Assembly (NCBI GenBank): GCA_963760435.1
Contig: CAVXDE010000021.1
Span: forward strand, 1 to 64,000
Direction: 5' to 3'
Origin: JAFAXD01 sp963760435
GTDB lineage: Bacteria > Pseudomonadota > Alphaproteobacteria > Rhizobiales > Xanthobacteraceae
DNA: 64,000 bases
Positions within the stretch are counted from its first letter, which is position 1, and the number at the start of each line of letters is the position of its first letter. Under the pieces are notes generated by a model. The model was not told the DNA's origin. It made no database searches and saw only the letters and a list, made by a program, of their open reading frames with translations. Of the stretch, positions 1-9,108 are shown piece by piece. Made by a program: the position numbers and the translations under genes.

Positions 1-476
1 ACCGGATCAACGCTGCGGATCAGATAATGATGTTGCGGCGCTTGGCGGAACGGCCCGAGCTCCTGGCGACCGAGCGCCAGGAATACGTGGCGCGACGCTT
101 CGCCCAATACCTGCACAGCCTGTTGCGCGTCGGCAACCTCGATCCAGCGATCGCCCGGTTTCCACACCCACGGTGCTCGCCGCAACGCCATCAGGCGCAC
201 GTCGATAAGTTCGACCGCGCGCGCCGCATGGTCGGACATGCTGGCCGCGTACGGATGCGTGGCATCAATCAGCACATTGACTGCGCTCGGAGCGAGATAT
301 TGGGCAAGCCCCTTGCTGCCGCCGAAACCACCGACCCGCACCGGCACGCCTTGCGGCGCCGGTGTCGCTGTACGGCCCGCAAGCGACAGCGTCACCGCGA
401 CATCGTCGCGATCCGCGAGTTTCTGGGCAAGTTGACGCGCCTCGGCCGTGCCGCCGAGGATAAGGATACGTTGCAT
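1..476 (-). CDS. cobK: Precorrin-6A reductase CobK (partial, runs off window start)
   Basis: Reduces precorrin-6A (NADPH-dependent) in the corrin-ring part of cobalamin synthesis, in the cytoplasm. The minus-strand frame starts with an Rossmann-type stretch (QRILILGGTAEARQLA), then ATHPYAA near residue 80 and RAPWVWKPGDRW near residue 115, all typical of the CobK/CbiJ family. About 158 residues are present; the family has about 250, so the C-terminal third lies outside the window. The start ATG is encoded by the same CATG as the start of divergent cobL, so the two genes have no intergenic space. The frame has no internal stops. Confidence 0.93.
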   Translation of the reverse strand, partial: MQRILILGGTAEARQLAQKLADRDDVAVTLSLAGRTATPAPQGVPVRVGGFGGSKGLAQYLAPSAVNVLIDATHPYAASMSDHAARAVELIDVRLMALRRAPWVWKPGDRWIEVADAQQAVQVLGEASRHVFLALGRQELGPFRQAPQHHYLIRSVDP

Positions 477-2095
477 GACCTTCGCCGACCCCGTTTTGGC
501 TAAGAATGCCGTGTTAACCCGGTGGCTGTCCATCGTCGGCATTGGCGAGGATGGGGTAGCCGCCTTATCGCCCGCCGCCCGGGCTCTGGTCGAGAGCGCC
601 GAGGTCGTATTTGGGGGGCAGCGCCATCTCACGTTGGCTGCCTCGCTTATTCACGGACGCGCCCGGCCGTGGCCGAGCCCTTTCGGGCGCGCAGTGGCGG
701 AAGTGTTGGGCGAGCGCCCAAAGCGCGTCTGCGTGCTCGCCTCCGGCGACCCCTTCCACTACGGGATTGGGGCGCAACTCGCGCGCCAGGTGCCAGCGGC
801 GGAAATGGTGACCGTGCCGGCGCCTTCGGCGTTCAGCCTTGCCGCGGCGCGGCTCGGCTGGCCGCTCGCAGAAACCACCCTGCTCGCGCTCAATGGCCGC
901 GCGCTCGATCTGATTCGCCCGCATCTGCATCCGGGTGTCCGTATCCTGGCGCTGAGTGCGGGAGCGGAGACGCCGGGGGCGGTCGCGCAGTTATTGGCAG
1001 CCAGCGGGTTCGGGGGGTCACGGCTCGTCGTCCTCGAAGCGCTGGGCGGCGCCCGCGAGCGCATCCGCACCACGCGCGCCGGCGCCTTCGACCTCGCCGC
1101 AATCGATCCGCTGAACACCATCGCCATTGAGGTCGTGGCTGGAGCGCAGGCGCGAATCATCCCGACGCGCACCCGGTCTTGCCGATTTGCTCTTCGAGCA
1201 CGACGGCCAGATCACCAAGGGCGAGGTGCGCGCGCTGACCCTCTCGGCGCTGGCGCCGCGGCGGGGCGAACGGCTGTGGGATATCGGCGCCGGCGCCGGG
1301 TCGGTGGCGATCGAGTGGATGCTCGCGGACACTTCGCTGCGTGCGATCGCGGTCGAGGCACATGCCGAGCGCGCCGCGCGCATTATCCGCAACGCCGCGG
1401 CGCTGGGCGTGCCTGGGCTTGAGGTGGTGCACGCAACCGCGCCGGCAGCACTCGCCAAACTGGCCCGGCCGGATGCGATCTTCATCGGCGGCGGCGCGAG
1501 CGGACCGGGGATGCTCGAACGATGTATCGAGGCGCTTCCAGCCGGTGGGCGGCTTGTGGTCAACGCCGTGACGCTGGCCACCGAAGCGCTGCTCATCGGG
1601 CGTCATAGCGAGCTCGGCGGCGAGTTGACCCGTATCGCGATCGCGCGCGCCGAGCCGCTGGGCGGCAAGACCGGCTGGCGGCCGGCGATGCCAATCACCC
1701 AATGGAGCTGGACGAAACCGATTATCGCCGGCGTCGGCTGCCGCCGCGGCGCGAGCGCGCGCCAGATAGAGGCCGCGATTGCGCAGGCGTTGGCGCAGGG
1801 CAAGCTCGAGGCCAGCGCGCTCGGCTTGATTGCGACCGCACAGGCGAAGGCGGATGAGATGGGGATTGTTGATGCCGCTGCAGCGCTCGGAGCACGACTT
1901 GTCCTGGTGTCACAAACTGCGTTGGTGGAAGCGGGAGAGCGCGTTATCACCAAATCGGAGCGTGTGCAGGAGCTGATTGGCGTCCCATCAGTGGCTGAAG
2001 CCGCCGCGCTCGCCGCCGGCGGCGCCAAAGCGCGGTTGCTTGCACGGCGCATTGTTGTTGGTCCGGTGACCTGTGCGCTGGGAGAGGTGCCGTGA
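475..2095 (+). CDS. cobL: Precorrin-6Y C5,15-methyltransferase CobL fused to CobE-like domain, one-base frameshift
   Basis: Methylates C5 and C15 and decarboxylates precorrin-6Y. The CbiE half runs to about 1164 (WLSIVGIGEDG start, GDPFHYGIG motif). The CbiT half follows with the SAM motif WDIGAGAGSVAIEW. The two halves lie in different frames; removing one base near 1165 restores IIPRAPGLADLLFEHDGQ, so this is one gene with an inserted base. After the usual CobL end (PITQW, near 1700) the frame runs without a stop into about 125 residues resembling CobE/CbiG C-terminus (IAGVGCRRGAS, SEALGLIATAQAKADE-like region, ARRIVVGPVTCA). The start ATG has AAGGA seven bases upstream; GTG 511 would match the family's shorter N-terminus. 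The stop overlaps the cobM start (GTGA). Confidence 0.9.
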
Positions 2096-2853
2096 CCGTG
2101 CACTTCATCGGCGCCGGGCCCGGCGCGGCGGATCTCATCACCGTGCGCGGGCGCGACCTCATCGGGCACTGCCCGGTGTGTCTTTATGCGGGCTCGCTGG
2201 TACCGGCCGCCCTGCTGACCCATTGCCCGCCCGGCGCGCGCATCATCGACACAGCGCCACTCTCGCTTGACCAGATCGAGCAGGAGTTCATCGCCGCGTA
2301 CGACGCGGGCCAAGACGTCGCGCGACTGCATTCGGGCGACCTCTCGATCTACAGCGCCCTCGCAGAGCAGACGCGGCGACTTGCGCGCCTCGGCATTCCC
2401 TACACGATCACGCCGGGTGTGCCGGCCTTTGCGGCTGCGTCCGCCGCACTCGGACGCGAACTGACTGTCCCTGAAGTTGCGCAAAGCGTGGTGTTGACGC
2501 GCGTAGCCGGCCGCGCCTCGCGCATGCCGGAGCGCGAAAAGCTCGCGGCGTTTGCGGCCACGGGCGCAACGCTCGCAATCCATCTTGCGGTGCACGCCAT
2601 AGAGGCGACGGCGGCGGAGCTTGTTTCCTACTATGGCGCCGATTGTCCGGCTGTGGTCGTGGCGCGCGCGAGTTGGCCGGATGAGCAGATCGTGCACGGC
2701 ACGCTCGCCGACATCGCCGGCAAAGTTGTTGCGGCACGCATTGATCGCACCGCGCTGATCCTGGTCGGCCGCGCACTCGCCGCTGAAGAGTTTCGCGAGA
2801 GCGCGCTCTACGACGCCGATTATGTCCGACGGTTTCGCAGGGGTGCTTCCTGA
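2092..2853 (+). CDS. cobM: Precorrin-4 C11-methyltransferase CobM
   Basis: SAM-dependent methyltransferase that methylates C11 of precorrin-4. At 253 residues it is full length for the tetrapyrrole methylase family. It shows the N-terminal VHFIGAGPGAADLITVRG, the LHSGDLSIYSA motif near residue 80 and ITPGVPAFAAASAALG near residue 102. The GTG start overlaps the cobL-cobE stop by four bases, so translation is probably coupled. The 3' end overlaps the convergent cbiD gene by 34 bases. Confidence 0.95.
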   Translation: MTVHFIGAGPGAADLITVRGRDLIGHCPVCLYAGSLVPAALLTHCPPGARIIDTAPLSLDQIEQEFIAAYDAGQDVARLHSGDLSIYSALAEQTRRLARLGIPYTITPGVPAFAAASAALGRELTVPEVAQSVVLTRVAGRASRMPEREKLAAFAATGATLAIHLAVHAIEATAAELVSYYGADCPAVVVARASWPDEQIVHGTLADIAGKVVAARIDRTALILVGRALAAEEFRESALYDADYVRRFRRGAS

Positions 2854-3935
2854 TGCTGCGCGCGGCCTACGAGGCTCCCCTCTCGGTCAAACATCACGAC
2901 GTCGATTGCGACGGCGGCGCCGGCGACGACATCGGCCGCGACCGCGCGCGCCATGGCCGCAACTTGATCGCCGAGCGAAATGCCGGCGGCCCCTGCGAGA
3001 GCAAATGCTTGCGCGGCGGTGTTGGCTGCAAGTATCTGCTCGCACAGCTCGGCCGAAGCGTCGCAGCGGCGTGCCACGTCTGCAAGCGCCGCGAGATCGA
3101 CCGAGCCGCGCTTGGAATGCAGATCAAGCAGACCTTGTGCGAGCTTGCTCATCTTGGCGACGCCGCCGGCGATGGTGACGCGCGCTACGGGATGGCGGCG
3201 CACGTATTTGAGCATGCCGCCGACGAAATCGCCCATGTCGATGAGCGCGGTCTCCGGAAGATTGTAAAGTTTCTGCACCGCGGCTTCCGAGGTCGAGCCG
3301 GTCGACCCGGCGATGTGCGTCAACCCTGCGGCACGCGCCACGTCGATGCCGCTATGGATCGAGGCGATCCAGGCGGAGCAGGAATACGGGACTACAATTC
3401 CGGTCGTACCCAGGATCGACAAGCCGCCGACAATGCCGAGCCGCGGGTTCCAGGTTTTGAGTGCGAGCGCAGCGCCGCCGGCAACGGCGATCTCGATCTC
3501 GGCATCGGCTGCGCAACCAACGGCGGCGGCGACTTCGTCGATTGCCGCGCGCATCATTTGCCGCGGGACCGGATTGATCGCCGGCTCGCCGGGTGGAATT
3601 GCGAGCCCGGGCCGCGTCACCGTGCCGACCCCCTCCCCGGCGCGGAACGTCACGCCAGATCCCGGCGCGCCCCGCCGCACGGTGGCCACAACGAGCGCCC
3701 CATGGGTCACGTCGGGATCGTCGCCCGCGTCCTTGATGACGCCGGCGGTCGCGCTCTCCGCATCCTTGCGCGCGAGCGCGAGCGCAAAGGTAGGCCGCTC
3801 GCCGCGCGGCAAGGTCACACTGATCGGATCAACAAATTCGCCGGTCGCCAGCGCGCCGAATGCTGCCTTGGCGGCGGCGGTGGCGCAGGTCCCGGTGGTC
3901 CAGCCACGCCGCAGCGGCCGATCCTCATTGGTCAT
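2820..3935 (-). CDS. cbiD: Cobalt-precorrin-5B (C1)-methyltransferase CbiD
   Basis: Performs the C1 methylation/deacylation step of corrin synthesis. The family signature RRGWTTGTCATAAAKAA is at the N-terminus; AIPPGEPAINPVPRQMM lies near residue 115 and GIDVARAAGLTHIAGSTGSTSE near residue 210. Length is 371 residues, normal for CbiD. The frame is open further upstream, but ATG 3935 gives the family N-terminus (MTNEDRPLRRGW). CbiD is the anaerobic-pathway equivalent of CobF; here it sits beside aerobic-style CobK/CobL/CobM, a mixture also known in other alphaproteobacteria. It is divergent from cobB with 35 bases between the starts. Confidence 0.93.
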   Translation of the reverse strand: MTNEDRPLRRGWTTGTCATAAAKAAFGALATGEFVDPISVTLPRGERPTFALALARKDAESATAGVIKDAGDDPDVTHGALVVATVRRGAPGSGVTFRAGEGVGTVTRPGLAIPPGEPAINPVPRQMMRAAIDEVAAAVGCAADAEIEIAVAGGAALALKTWNPRLGIVGGLSILGTTGIVVPYSCSAWIASIHSGIDVARAAGLTHIAGSTGSTSEAAVQKLYNLPETALIDMGDFVGGMLKYVRRHPVARVTIAGGVAKMSKLAQGLLDLHSKRGSVDLAALADVARRCDASAELCEQILAANTAAQAFALAGAAGISLGDQVAAMARAVAADVVAGAAVAIDVVMFDREGSLVGRAQHQEAPLRNRRT

Positions 3936-3970
3936 AGGTCGCGTATAGCACGGCGGCGGAGTTGCCGGTG

Positions 3971-5294
3971 ATGCCGCGCGGCCTGATCGTTGCGGCCACA
4001 CATTCGGGCTGCGGGAAGACGACAATCACGCTGGCGCTGCTGGCGGCGCTCAGGCGCCGCGGCATTGCGGTGCGCGCCGCCAAGGCAGGACCGGATTACA
4101 TCGATCCTGCGTTTCCACGCCGCGGCGACCGGCGCGCCGAGCATTAATCTCGACAGCTGGGCGATGCCGCCGGATATCCTCGATACGCTGGCCACTCGCC
4201 AGGGCGAAGGCGCCGAATTGCTGGTCATCGAAGGCGTGATGGGACTGTTTGATGGTGCCGCCGGTCCGATCGGCCGCAGCGGCGCCACCGCCGACCTGGC
4301 GCGGCACTTCAAGTTGCCAGTCATTCTGGTGCTCGACGTGCATGGCCAGTCCCAATCAGCGGCGGCGTTTGTGCGCGGGTTCGCGGCGCATGATCCGGCT
4401 GTGCGTGTCGCCGGGGTGATTCTCAATCGCATCGGCAGCGATCGCCACCGCGCGCTTATTGCTGATGCGCTTGCGCCGCTGGCGATTCCCATAGTCGGCG
4501 CAATGCCGCGCAATCAAGACATTGCGCTGCCGGAACGTCATCTCGGATTGGTCCAGGCCGGGGAGCACAGCGATCTCGCGAAGCGACTTGATTTGTTGGC
4601 GCAGCTCGCAGGGAACAACTTCGATCTCGATCGTATTGTTGACCTGGCCGCACCGCTCGCGTTTAAGCCGGACACCACTGCGACTGCCATTGACCCGCCC
4701 GGTCAGCGCATCGCGCTCGCGCGTGATCAAGCATTCAGCTTCATCTATCCGCACCTCATCGATGCCTGGCGACGCGCCGGGGCGGAGATTCTGCCCTTCT
4801 CGCCGCTCGCCGACGAAGCCCCCGACGCAAGTTGCGACGCCTGTTGGCTACCGGGCGGATATCCGGAACTGCACGCCGGCATGCTGGCCGCGGCAGCGAA
4901 ATTCCGCCGCGACATGCAGGACTTTGCGCAGCACCATCCCGTCCACGGCGAATGCGGAGGCTACATGGTGCTCGGCGAGGGACTGGAGGATGCCTCAGGC
5001 AAGCGCCACCCCATGCTCGGCCTGCTGGCGCACGCCACGAGCTTCGCGCAACGCAAGCTGCATCTCGGCTACCGCACGGCGCGGCTCCTGACCGACAGTC
5101 CGGTGGGCACCGCCGGCAGTGTTGTTCGCGGGCACGAGTTCCACTATGCGCGCCTGATCGAACCGGGAAACGACCCGCCGCTGGTTGAACTCGCCGACGC
5201 GCAAGACGCGCCGCTCGGCAAAGCCGGCGGCCGGCGTGGCCACGTGACGGGCACGTTCTTCCACGCGATCGCCACGGCTAAGCCTGCGCCTTGA
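3971..5294 (+). CDS. cobB: Cobyrinic/hydrogenobyrinic acid a,c-diamide synthase CobB, one-base frameshift
   Basis: ATP- and glutamine-dependent amidation of the a and c side chains of (hydrogeno)byrinic acid. The N-terminus carries the P-loop ATHSGCGKTT and KAGPDYIDPAF. The frame breaks at 4115-4116; removing one C joins it to HAAATGAPSINLDSW and the rest of the protein. The C-terminal class-I glutamine amidotransferase domain has PGGYPELH and the nucleophile Cys in HGECGGYMVLGE. The corrected length is about 440 residues, normal for CobB. ATG 3971 is chosen over TTG 3962 because it gives the usual MPRGLIVAATHSG start. A sequencing insertion is the simplest explanation for the break. Confidence 0.9.
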
Positions 5295-5351
5295 GCGCGG
5301 CACGCTGCTCGAACAGCGCACGGCACCCGGCCGCCATGGCCTGGACGAACC

Positions 5352-6455
5352 TCACGATTTGAACGCCGGCACGACCTCTTTGCCAAACAGGCGGATCGAG
5401 TTGCGCACCAACTCGGTCGGCATGTGCCCGATTTCATGATTGGTGCAGAAGATGTCGTAGCCGATGCGCCGCTTGCCCTCTTCAAGCCGGCGGATGACCG
5501 TCTCCGGGCTGCCGACAATCGCCAGGCCCTGCTCGATGTTGAATTCGTAGCTCTCGCGCGCGAGCCGCATGGTATCGCCGCGCGCTTTGTCGTCGGGCCG
5601 ATCGCTGTCGCGTCCCATGCCGCGCGCGTGCGTGCCCCAACCGATGCGGGTCTTTTCGATCGGCCCACCGCCGACCGGCACCGCCCCGCCCTCGCGGCTC
5701 GCCAGATATTGGCGCGCCTGTTCGTGCGCCTTGGCATCCGTCTCGGCGACATGCACCTGCCGCATCAGAAAGACGCGCGGCATCGGCCCGGCGTGGCCGC
5801 ACTCCTTCCAGATCTTGCGGTAGAGATCGAACTTGCGCGCAATCACCTCGTCGGTGTCGAGGTTCTGTGCGACGTGATAGTTGTTGCGCGCCGCGAACTC
5901 GACCGCCGGGTCGCTGTGCACCGCCGCCCAGATCGGCGGATGTGGCTTCTGGTACGGCTTTGGCTGCGGCAACGCTTCGTTGAACCGGAAATATTTTCCC
6001 TCAAACGTGACCTCGTCCTTGGTCCAGGCCTGCTTGACGATTTCCAGCACTTCGCCGGCCATCGCAGCGCGCTGATAGTAGTCGACACCCCAGCGAATGA
6101 ATTCGTGCTCGTGCACGCCGATGCCGGTGCCGAACTCGACCCGCCCGCGCGAGAGCTGATCGAGCATGGCCACTTCCTGAGCAAGCCTGATTGGATGATA
6201 GAACGGCAGTTGCCACATCATCGCGCCGACGCGCAGCTGCTGCGTTGCGCGCGCCACCGCGGTCAAGAACACCGTCGGCGCCGTGATGCGGCCGAGCGGC
6301 GAGTTCTGATGTTCGATGACGAAGTAGGAGTGCCAGCCGGCCGCATCGAGCTCCTGCGCAAGCGCGATATGCTCGTCGTAGATATCCGACATCGACGAGG
6401 TCGCGCCCGAATAGCCGCCGACCGCATCCCAGAGCGCAAAATCGATCCGCGCCAT
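5352..6455 (-). CDS. LLM-class flavin-dependent monooxygenase (luciferase-like)
   Basis: A 367-residue bacterial luciferase-like TIM-barrel protein expected to bind FMN(H2) or F420 and oxidise an unknown substrate. Evidence is the N-terminal RIDFALWD strand, YFVIEHQN, RVGAMMWQLPFYHPIRLAQE (the barrel segment contacting flavin), and GRVEFGTGIGVHEHEF, which is the family GR-x-GxG signature. GSPETVIRRLEEGKR near the C-terminus is the usual helix before the last strand. ATG 6455 is the natural N-terminus; the open frame upstream lacks similarity. It lies inside the cobalamin cluster, but a role in B12 synthesis (for example related to BluB) is not supported by sequence. Confidence 0.88.
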   Translation of the reverse strand: MARIDFALWDAVGGYSGATSSMSDIYDEHIALAQELDAAGWHSYFVIEHQNSPLGRITAPTVFLTAVARATQQLRVGAMMWQLPFYHPIRLAQEVAMLDQLSRGRVEFGTGIGVHEHEFIRWGVDYYQRAAMAGEVLEIVKQAWTKDEVTFEGKYFRFNEALPQPKPYQKPHPPIWAAVHSDPAVEFAARNNYHVAQNLDTDEVIARKFDLYRKIWKECGHAGPMPRVFLMRQVHVAETDAKAHEQARQYLASREGGAVPVGGGPIEKTRIGWGTHARGMGRDSDRPDDKARGDTMRLARESYEFNIEQGLAIVGSPETVIRRLEEGKRRIGYDIFCTNHEIGHMPTELVRNSIRLFGKEVVPAFKS

Positions 6456-6576
6456 GATCCTCCCCGCAACGGTTGTGATTGGCGCCAGATTGGCAAATGG
6501 CTCGACGCGGTCAACCGCAAGACAGTCCGGGCGCCCGCATGGCAGGCACGCGGATGGCGCCGGACCTCGTCCGGGT

Positions 6577-7623
6577 TTATCCGGCTTGCGTCTCGCTCGC
6601 CGTATCGGGCGGCTTGTCGGAGACGCCGGCCTGCGCAAACGTCGCCATGCCGGTGTGGCAGGCAAGCGCGGCACGCACCAGCAGCACGGCTGTCGCTGCA
6701 CCCGATGCCTCACCGAGCCGCATGTCCAAATTGAGCAGCGGCGCCAAGCCCAGCATATCGAGCAGAAGGCGATGCCCCGCCTCGGCCGAGACGTGGCCGG
6801 CGACGACGTGCGCGAGCGTGTCGGTGCGCAGTTTGGCAAGCGGAGCCGCGGCGGCGGTACAGACAAAGCCGTCGAGCACCACCGGAACGCGCAGCTTGCG
6901 CGCGGCGAGCGTCGCACCCAGGATCGCGGCGAGCTCGCGCCCCCCGAGCGAAGCCGCAACCCGCAGCGGATCGTTCAGCGCCGCCACATGGGTCGCGAGT
7001 GCCTGGTTGATCACGACGCGCTTATGCGCAAGGCGCGCATCATCAACACCGGTGCCGCGGCCGGCCCAGCGCAGCGAGCCGCCACCAAACAATGCGGCCG
7101 CGATCGCCGCCGCCGCCGTGGTATTGCCGATCCCCATCTCGCCGAGACACAGAAGATCGGTCTGCGGACGCACGGCGTCATAGCCGGTCGCAACTGCGTC
7201 AAGGAACTCGCGTTCATTCATCGCCGGCGCCTGCGTGAAGTCGGCGGTCGGCGTGTCCAGCGCGAGCGGGATCACGCGCAAAGCAGCGCCTGCGGCACGC
7301 GCCAGCTGATTGATGGCCGCGCCGCCGCTTGCGAAATTCGCCACCATCTGTGCCGTCACCTCGGCCGGATAGGCGGACACACCCTGCCCGCTCACACCGT
7401 GATTGCCGGCAAAGACCAGTACCTCGACGTCATCGAGCCGTGGGGGATTGCGCCCCTGCCAGTGCGCGAGCCAGGCGGTCAGGTCCTCCAATCGACCAAG
7501 GCTGCGCGGCGGCTTTGTCAGTTGCGCCTCACGGTTCGCGACGGCGCTGGACACCGCCGGATGGCCCAACGGCAGATCAAGACACGCGGCACGCAGCTCG
7601 GCCAATGAAGCAAATGTGGTCAC
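6577..7623 (-). CDS. cobT: Nicotinate-nucleotide:dimethylbenzimidazole phosphoribosyltransferase CobT
   Basis: Makes alpha-ribazole phosphate from nicotinate mononucleotide and 5,6-dimethylbenzimidazole for the lower cobalamin ligand. Diagnostic stretches: KPPRSLGRLEDL near residue 40, VFAGNHGVSGQGVSAYP near residue 70, LLCLGEMGIGNTTAAAA near residue 160, and the C-terminal MRLGEASGAA containing the catalytic Glu. At 348 residues it is full length. GTG 7623 follows GGGAG at suitable spacing; TTG 7629 is the alternative. It is divergent from cobS, 81 bases apart, so the two could share a control region. Confidence 0.94.
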   Translation of the reverse strand: MTTFASLAELRAACLDLPLGHPAVSSAVANREAQLTKPPRSLGRLEDLTAWLAHWQGRNPPRLDDVEVLVFAGNHGVSGQGVSAYPAEVTAQMVANFASGGAAINQLARAAGAALRVIPLALDTPTADFTQAPAMNEREFLDAVATGYDAVRPQTDLLCLGEMGIGNTTAAAAIAAALFGGGSLRWAGRGTGVDDARLAHKRVVINQALATHVAALNDPLRVAASLGGRELAAILGATLAARKLRVPVVLDGFVCTAAAAPLAKLRTDTLAHVVAGHVSAEAGHRLLLDMLGLAPLLNLDMRLGEASGAATAVLLVRAALACHTGMATFAQAGVSDKPPDTASETQAG

Positions 7624-7704
7624 CCGCAACTCCCATCCATCACGACGATATCGCTACTATGGATGAATTCACCGGCCGCGTCATTGCGCCGAGGGGGACG
7701 CATA

Positions 7705-8475
7705 ATGGCCACGTCGCCACCTGCACCGACACGACTCGCCCGCGATCTCAAAGTCGCGTTGAGCTTCTGCACGCGGCTTCCAGTGTTGCAAGCAATACCC
7801 GTGACGGGCGCCGATGTGGCGCGCGCCGGCTGGGCGTTGCCGATTGCCGGCGCGCTCGTCGGGGCGATTGGCGCGCTGGTGTACTGGCTCGGCGCTGCGG
7901 CGGGGGTCCCGGCGATGCCTGCCGCGGCGCTCGCGGTTGCCGCAACGGCGCTTTCCACCGGCGCGCTGCACGAGGATGGGCTTGCCGATGTGGCGGACGG
8001 GTTTGGCGGCGGCGCAACGCGCGAGCGCAAGCTCGACATCATGCGCGACAGCCGGCTCGGCACCTATGGGGCCTGTGCGCTCGTGCTCTCGCTTCTGCTC
8101 CGCATCAGCGCAATCGCGAGCCTCACGCAACCAGCGTTGGTCGTCTCAGCGCTGCTTGCCGCGCATATCGGGGCGCGGGGCGTGATGCCGGCGGTGATGT
8201 GGTTCGTTCCGCCGGCCAAGCCCGACGGACTTTCCGCATCTGCAGGCCTTCCGCCGGTGGCAAGCGTCGTCATGGCGGCAGTGCTCGGCGCGATTGCGCT
8301 CGGGGTCGGTCTCGGGCCGGGCGCCGGCGCGATTGCGGTGCTGGTCGTGCTCGTCGGGGCAGCTGTCGTGGCCCGTCTCAGCATCGCCCAGATCGGGGGC
8401 CAGACCGGCGACGTGCTCGGCGCTGTCGAGCAGGTCAGCGAGATCCTGATTTTGCTCGTGGCGGCACGCATTTAG
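7705..8475 (+). CDS. cobS: Adenosylcobinamide-GDP ribazoletransferase CobS (cobalamin synthase)
   Basis: Integral membrane enzyme that joins adenosylcobinamide-GDP and alpha-ribazole, the last assembly step. It has the family motif HEDGLADVADGFGGG near residue 90 followed by KLDIMRDSRLGTYG, and several Ala/Val-rich membrane segments. Length is 256 residues, as usual. ATG 7705 has a strong GAGGGGG upstream and gives the typical N-terminus (DLKVALSFCTRLPV); upstream in-frame codons are not needed. Confidence 0.94.
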   Translation: MATSPPAPTRLARDLKVALSFCTRLPVLQAIPVTGADVARAGWALPIAGALVGAIGALVYWLGAAAGVPAMPAAALAVAATALSTGALHEDGLADVADGFGGGATRERKLDIMRDSRLGTYGACALVLSLLLRISAIASLTQPALVVSALLAAHIGARGVMPAVMWFVPPAKPDGLSASAGLPPVASVVMAAVLGAIALGVGLGPGAGAIAVLVVLVGAAVVARLSIAQIGGQTGDVLGAVEQVSEILILLVAARI

Positions 8476-8544
8476 CCCTGCCGGGAATAAAATTACCCGC
8501 CCTGGAGTCAGACTTCACGGAAATCTCCGTCGCACGAGGTTGGC

Positions 8545-9108
8545 ATGAGCCAGCGAAGCGCGTTTGAGCAGGTGGCGTTGCCGCATCTCGAGGCAGCGCA
8601 CAACCTCGCCTATTGGCTGGTGCGCAGCCGGCCGGACGCCGAGGACATCGTCCAGGACGCGTTCGTGCGCGCGTTCCGGGCTTTTGCGAGCTTCCGCGGC
8701 GGCGACATGCGGCCATGGCTGCTGACGATCGTGCGCAATGTCGCCTATCGGTGGCTCGCGGTGCGCAAGCGCGGCAGCAACGTGGTCTCGATCGAGGACG
8801 CGTTCGCGCCGCGCGACGGCAGCGATGTTGCGGGCGAAGCCTGGATCGCGGCCGACGAGCCCTCGCCGGAGGCGATGCTGATCGGCGCGCAGGAGCGCGC
8901 GCGTGTGCTGACCGCGCTGGCCGGATTGCCGCCGGCGTTTCGCGAAGTGCTGGTGCTGCGCGAGATCGAGGAGCTTTCCTACAACGAGATTGCCGACGTC
9001 ATCGGCACGCCGGTGGGGACTGTGATGTCGCGGCTCGCGCGCGCCCGCGACGAGCTGCGCAAGCGCCTGGGCGCTTTGATCGAGAAGGAAGAAAAAAATG
9101 CACTGTGA
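8545..9108 (+). CDS. ECF-family RNA polymerase sigma factor
   Basis: Extracytoplasmic-function sigma factor of 187 residues. Region 2 is seen as LVRSRPDAEDIVQDAFVRAF (residues about 26-45), and region 4 as LPPAFREVLVLREIEELSYNEIA followed by GTPVGTVMSRLARARDELR. There is no extra C-terminal domain. It overlaps the downstream anti-sigma gene by 11 bases, so the two are co-transcribed and probably translationally coupled. The regulon cannot be read from sequence; no clear ECF-type -35/-10 pair was recognised in the 69 bases before the start. Confidence 0.93.
   Translation: MSQRSAFEQVALPHLEAAHNLAYWLVRSRPDAEDIVQDAFVRAFRAFASFRGGDMRPWLLTIVRNVAYRWLAVRKRGSNVVSIEDAFAPRDGSDVAGEAWIAADEPSPEAMLIGAQERARVLTALAGLPPAFREVLVLREIEELSYNEIADVIGTPVGTVMSRLARARDELRKRLGALIEKEEKNAL

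Noticed and set aside
475..2095. Programmed ribosomal frameshift in cobL
   Set aside because: The site near 1165 has no slippery heptamer, and similar one-base insertions occur in unrelated genes of the window.
5352..6959. Long N-terminal extension of the LLM monooxygenase
   Set aside because: The first 168 codons are the shadow of the cobT 3' end; family similarity begins at ATG 6455.
1..8475. Cobalamin riboswitch controlling the cob genes
   Set aside because: Spaces between the divergent cob genes are 35 to 81 bases, too short, and no B12-box-like sequence was seen.
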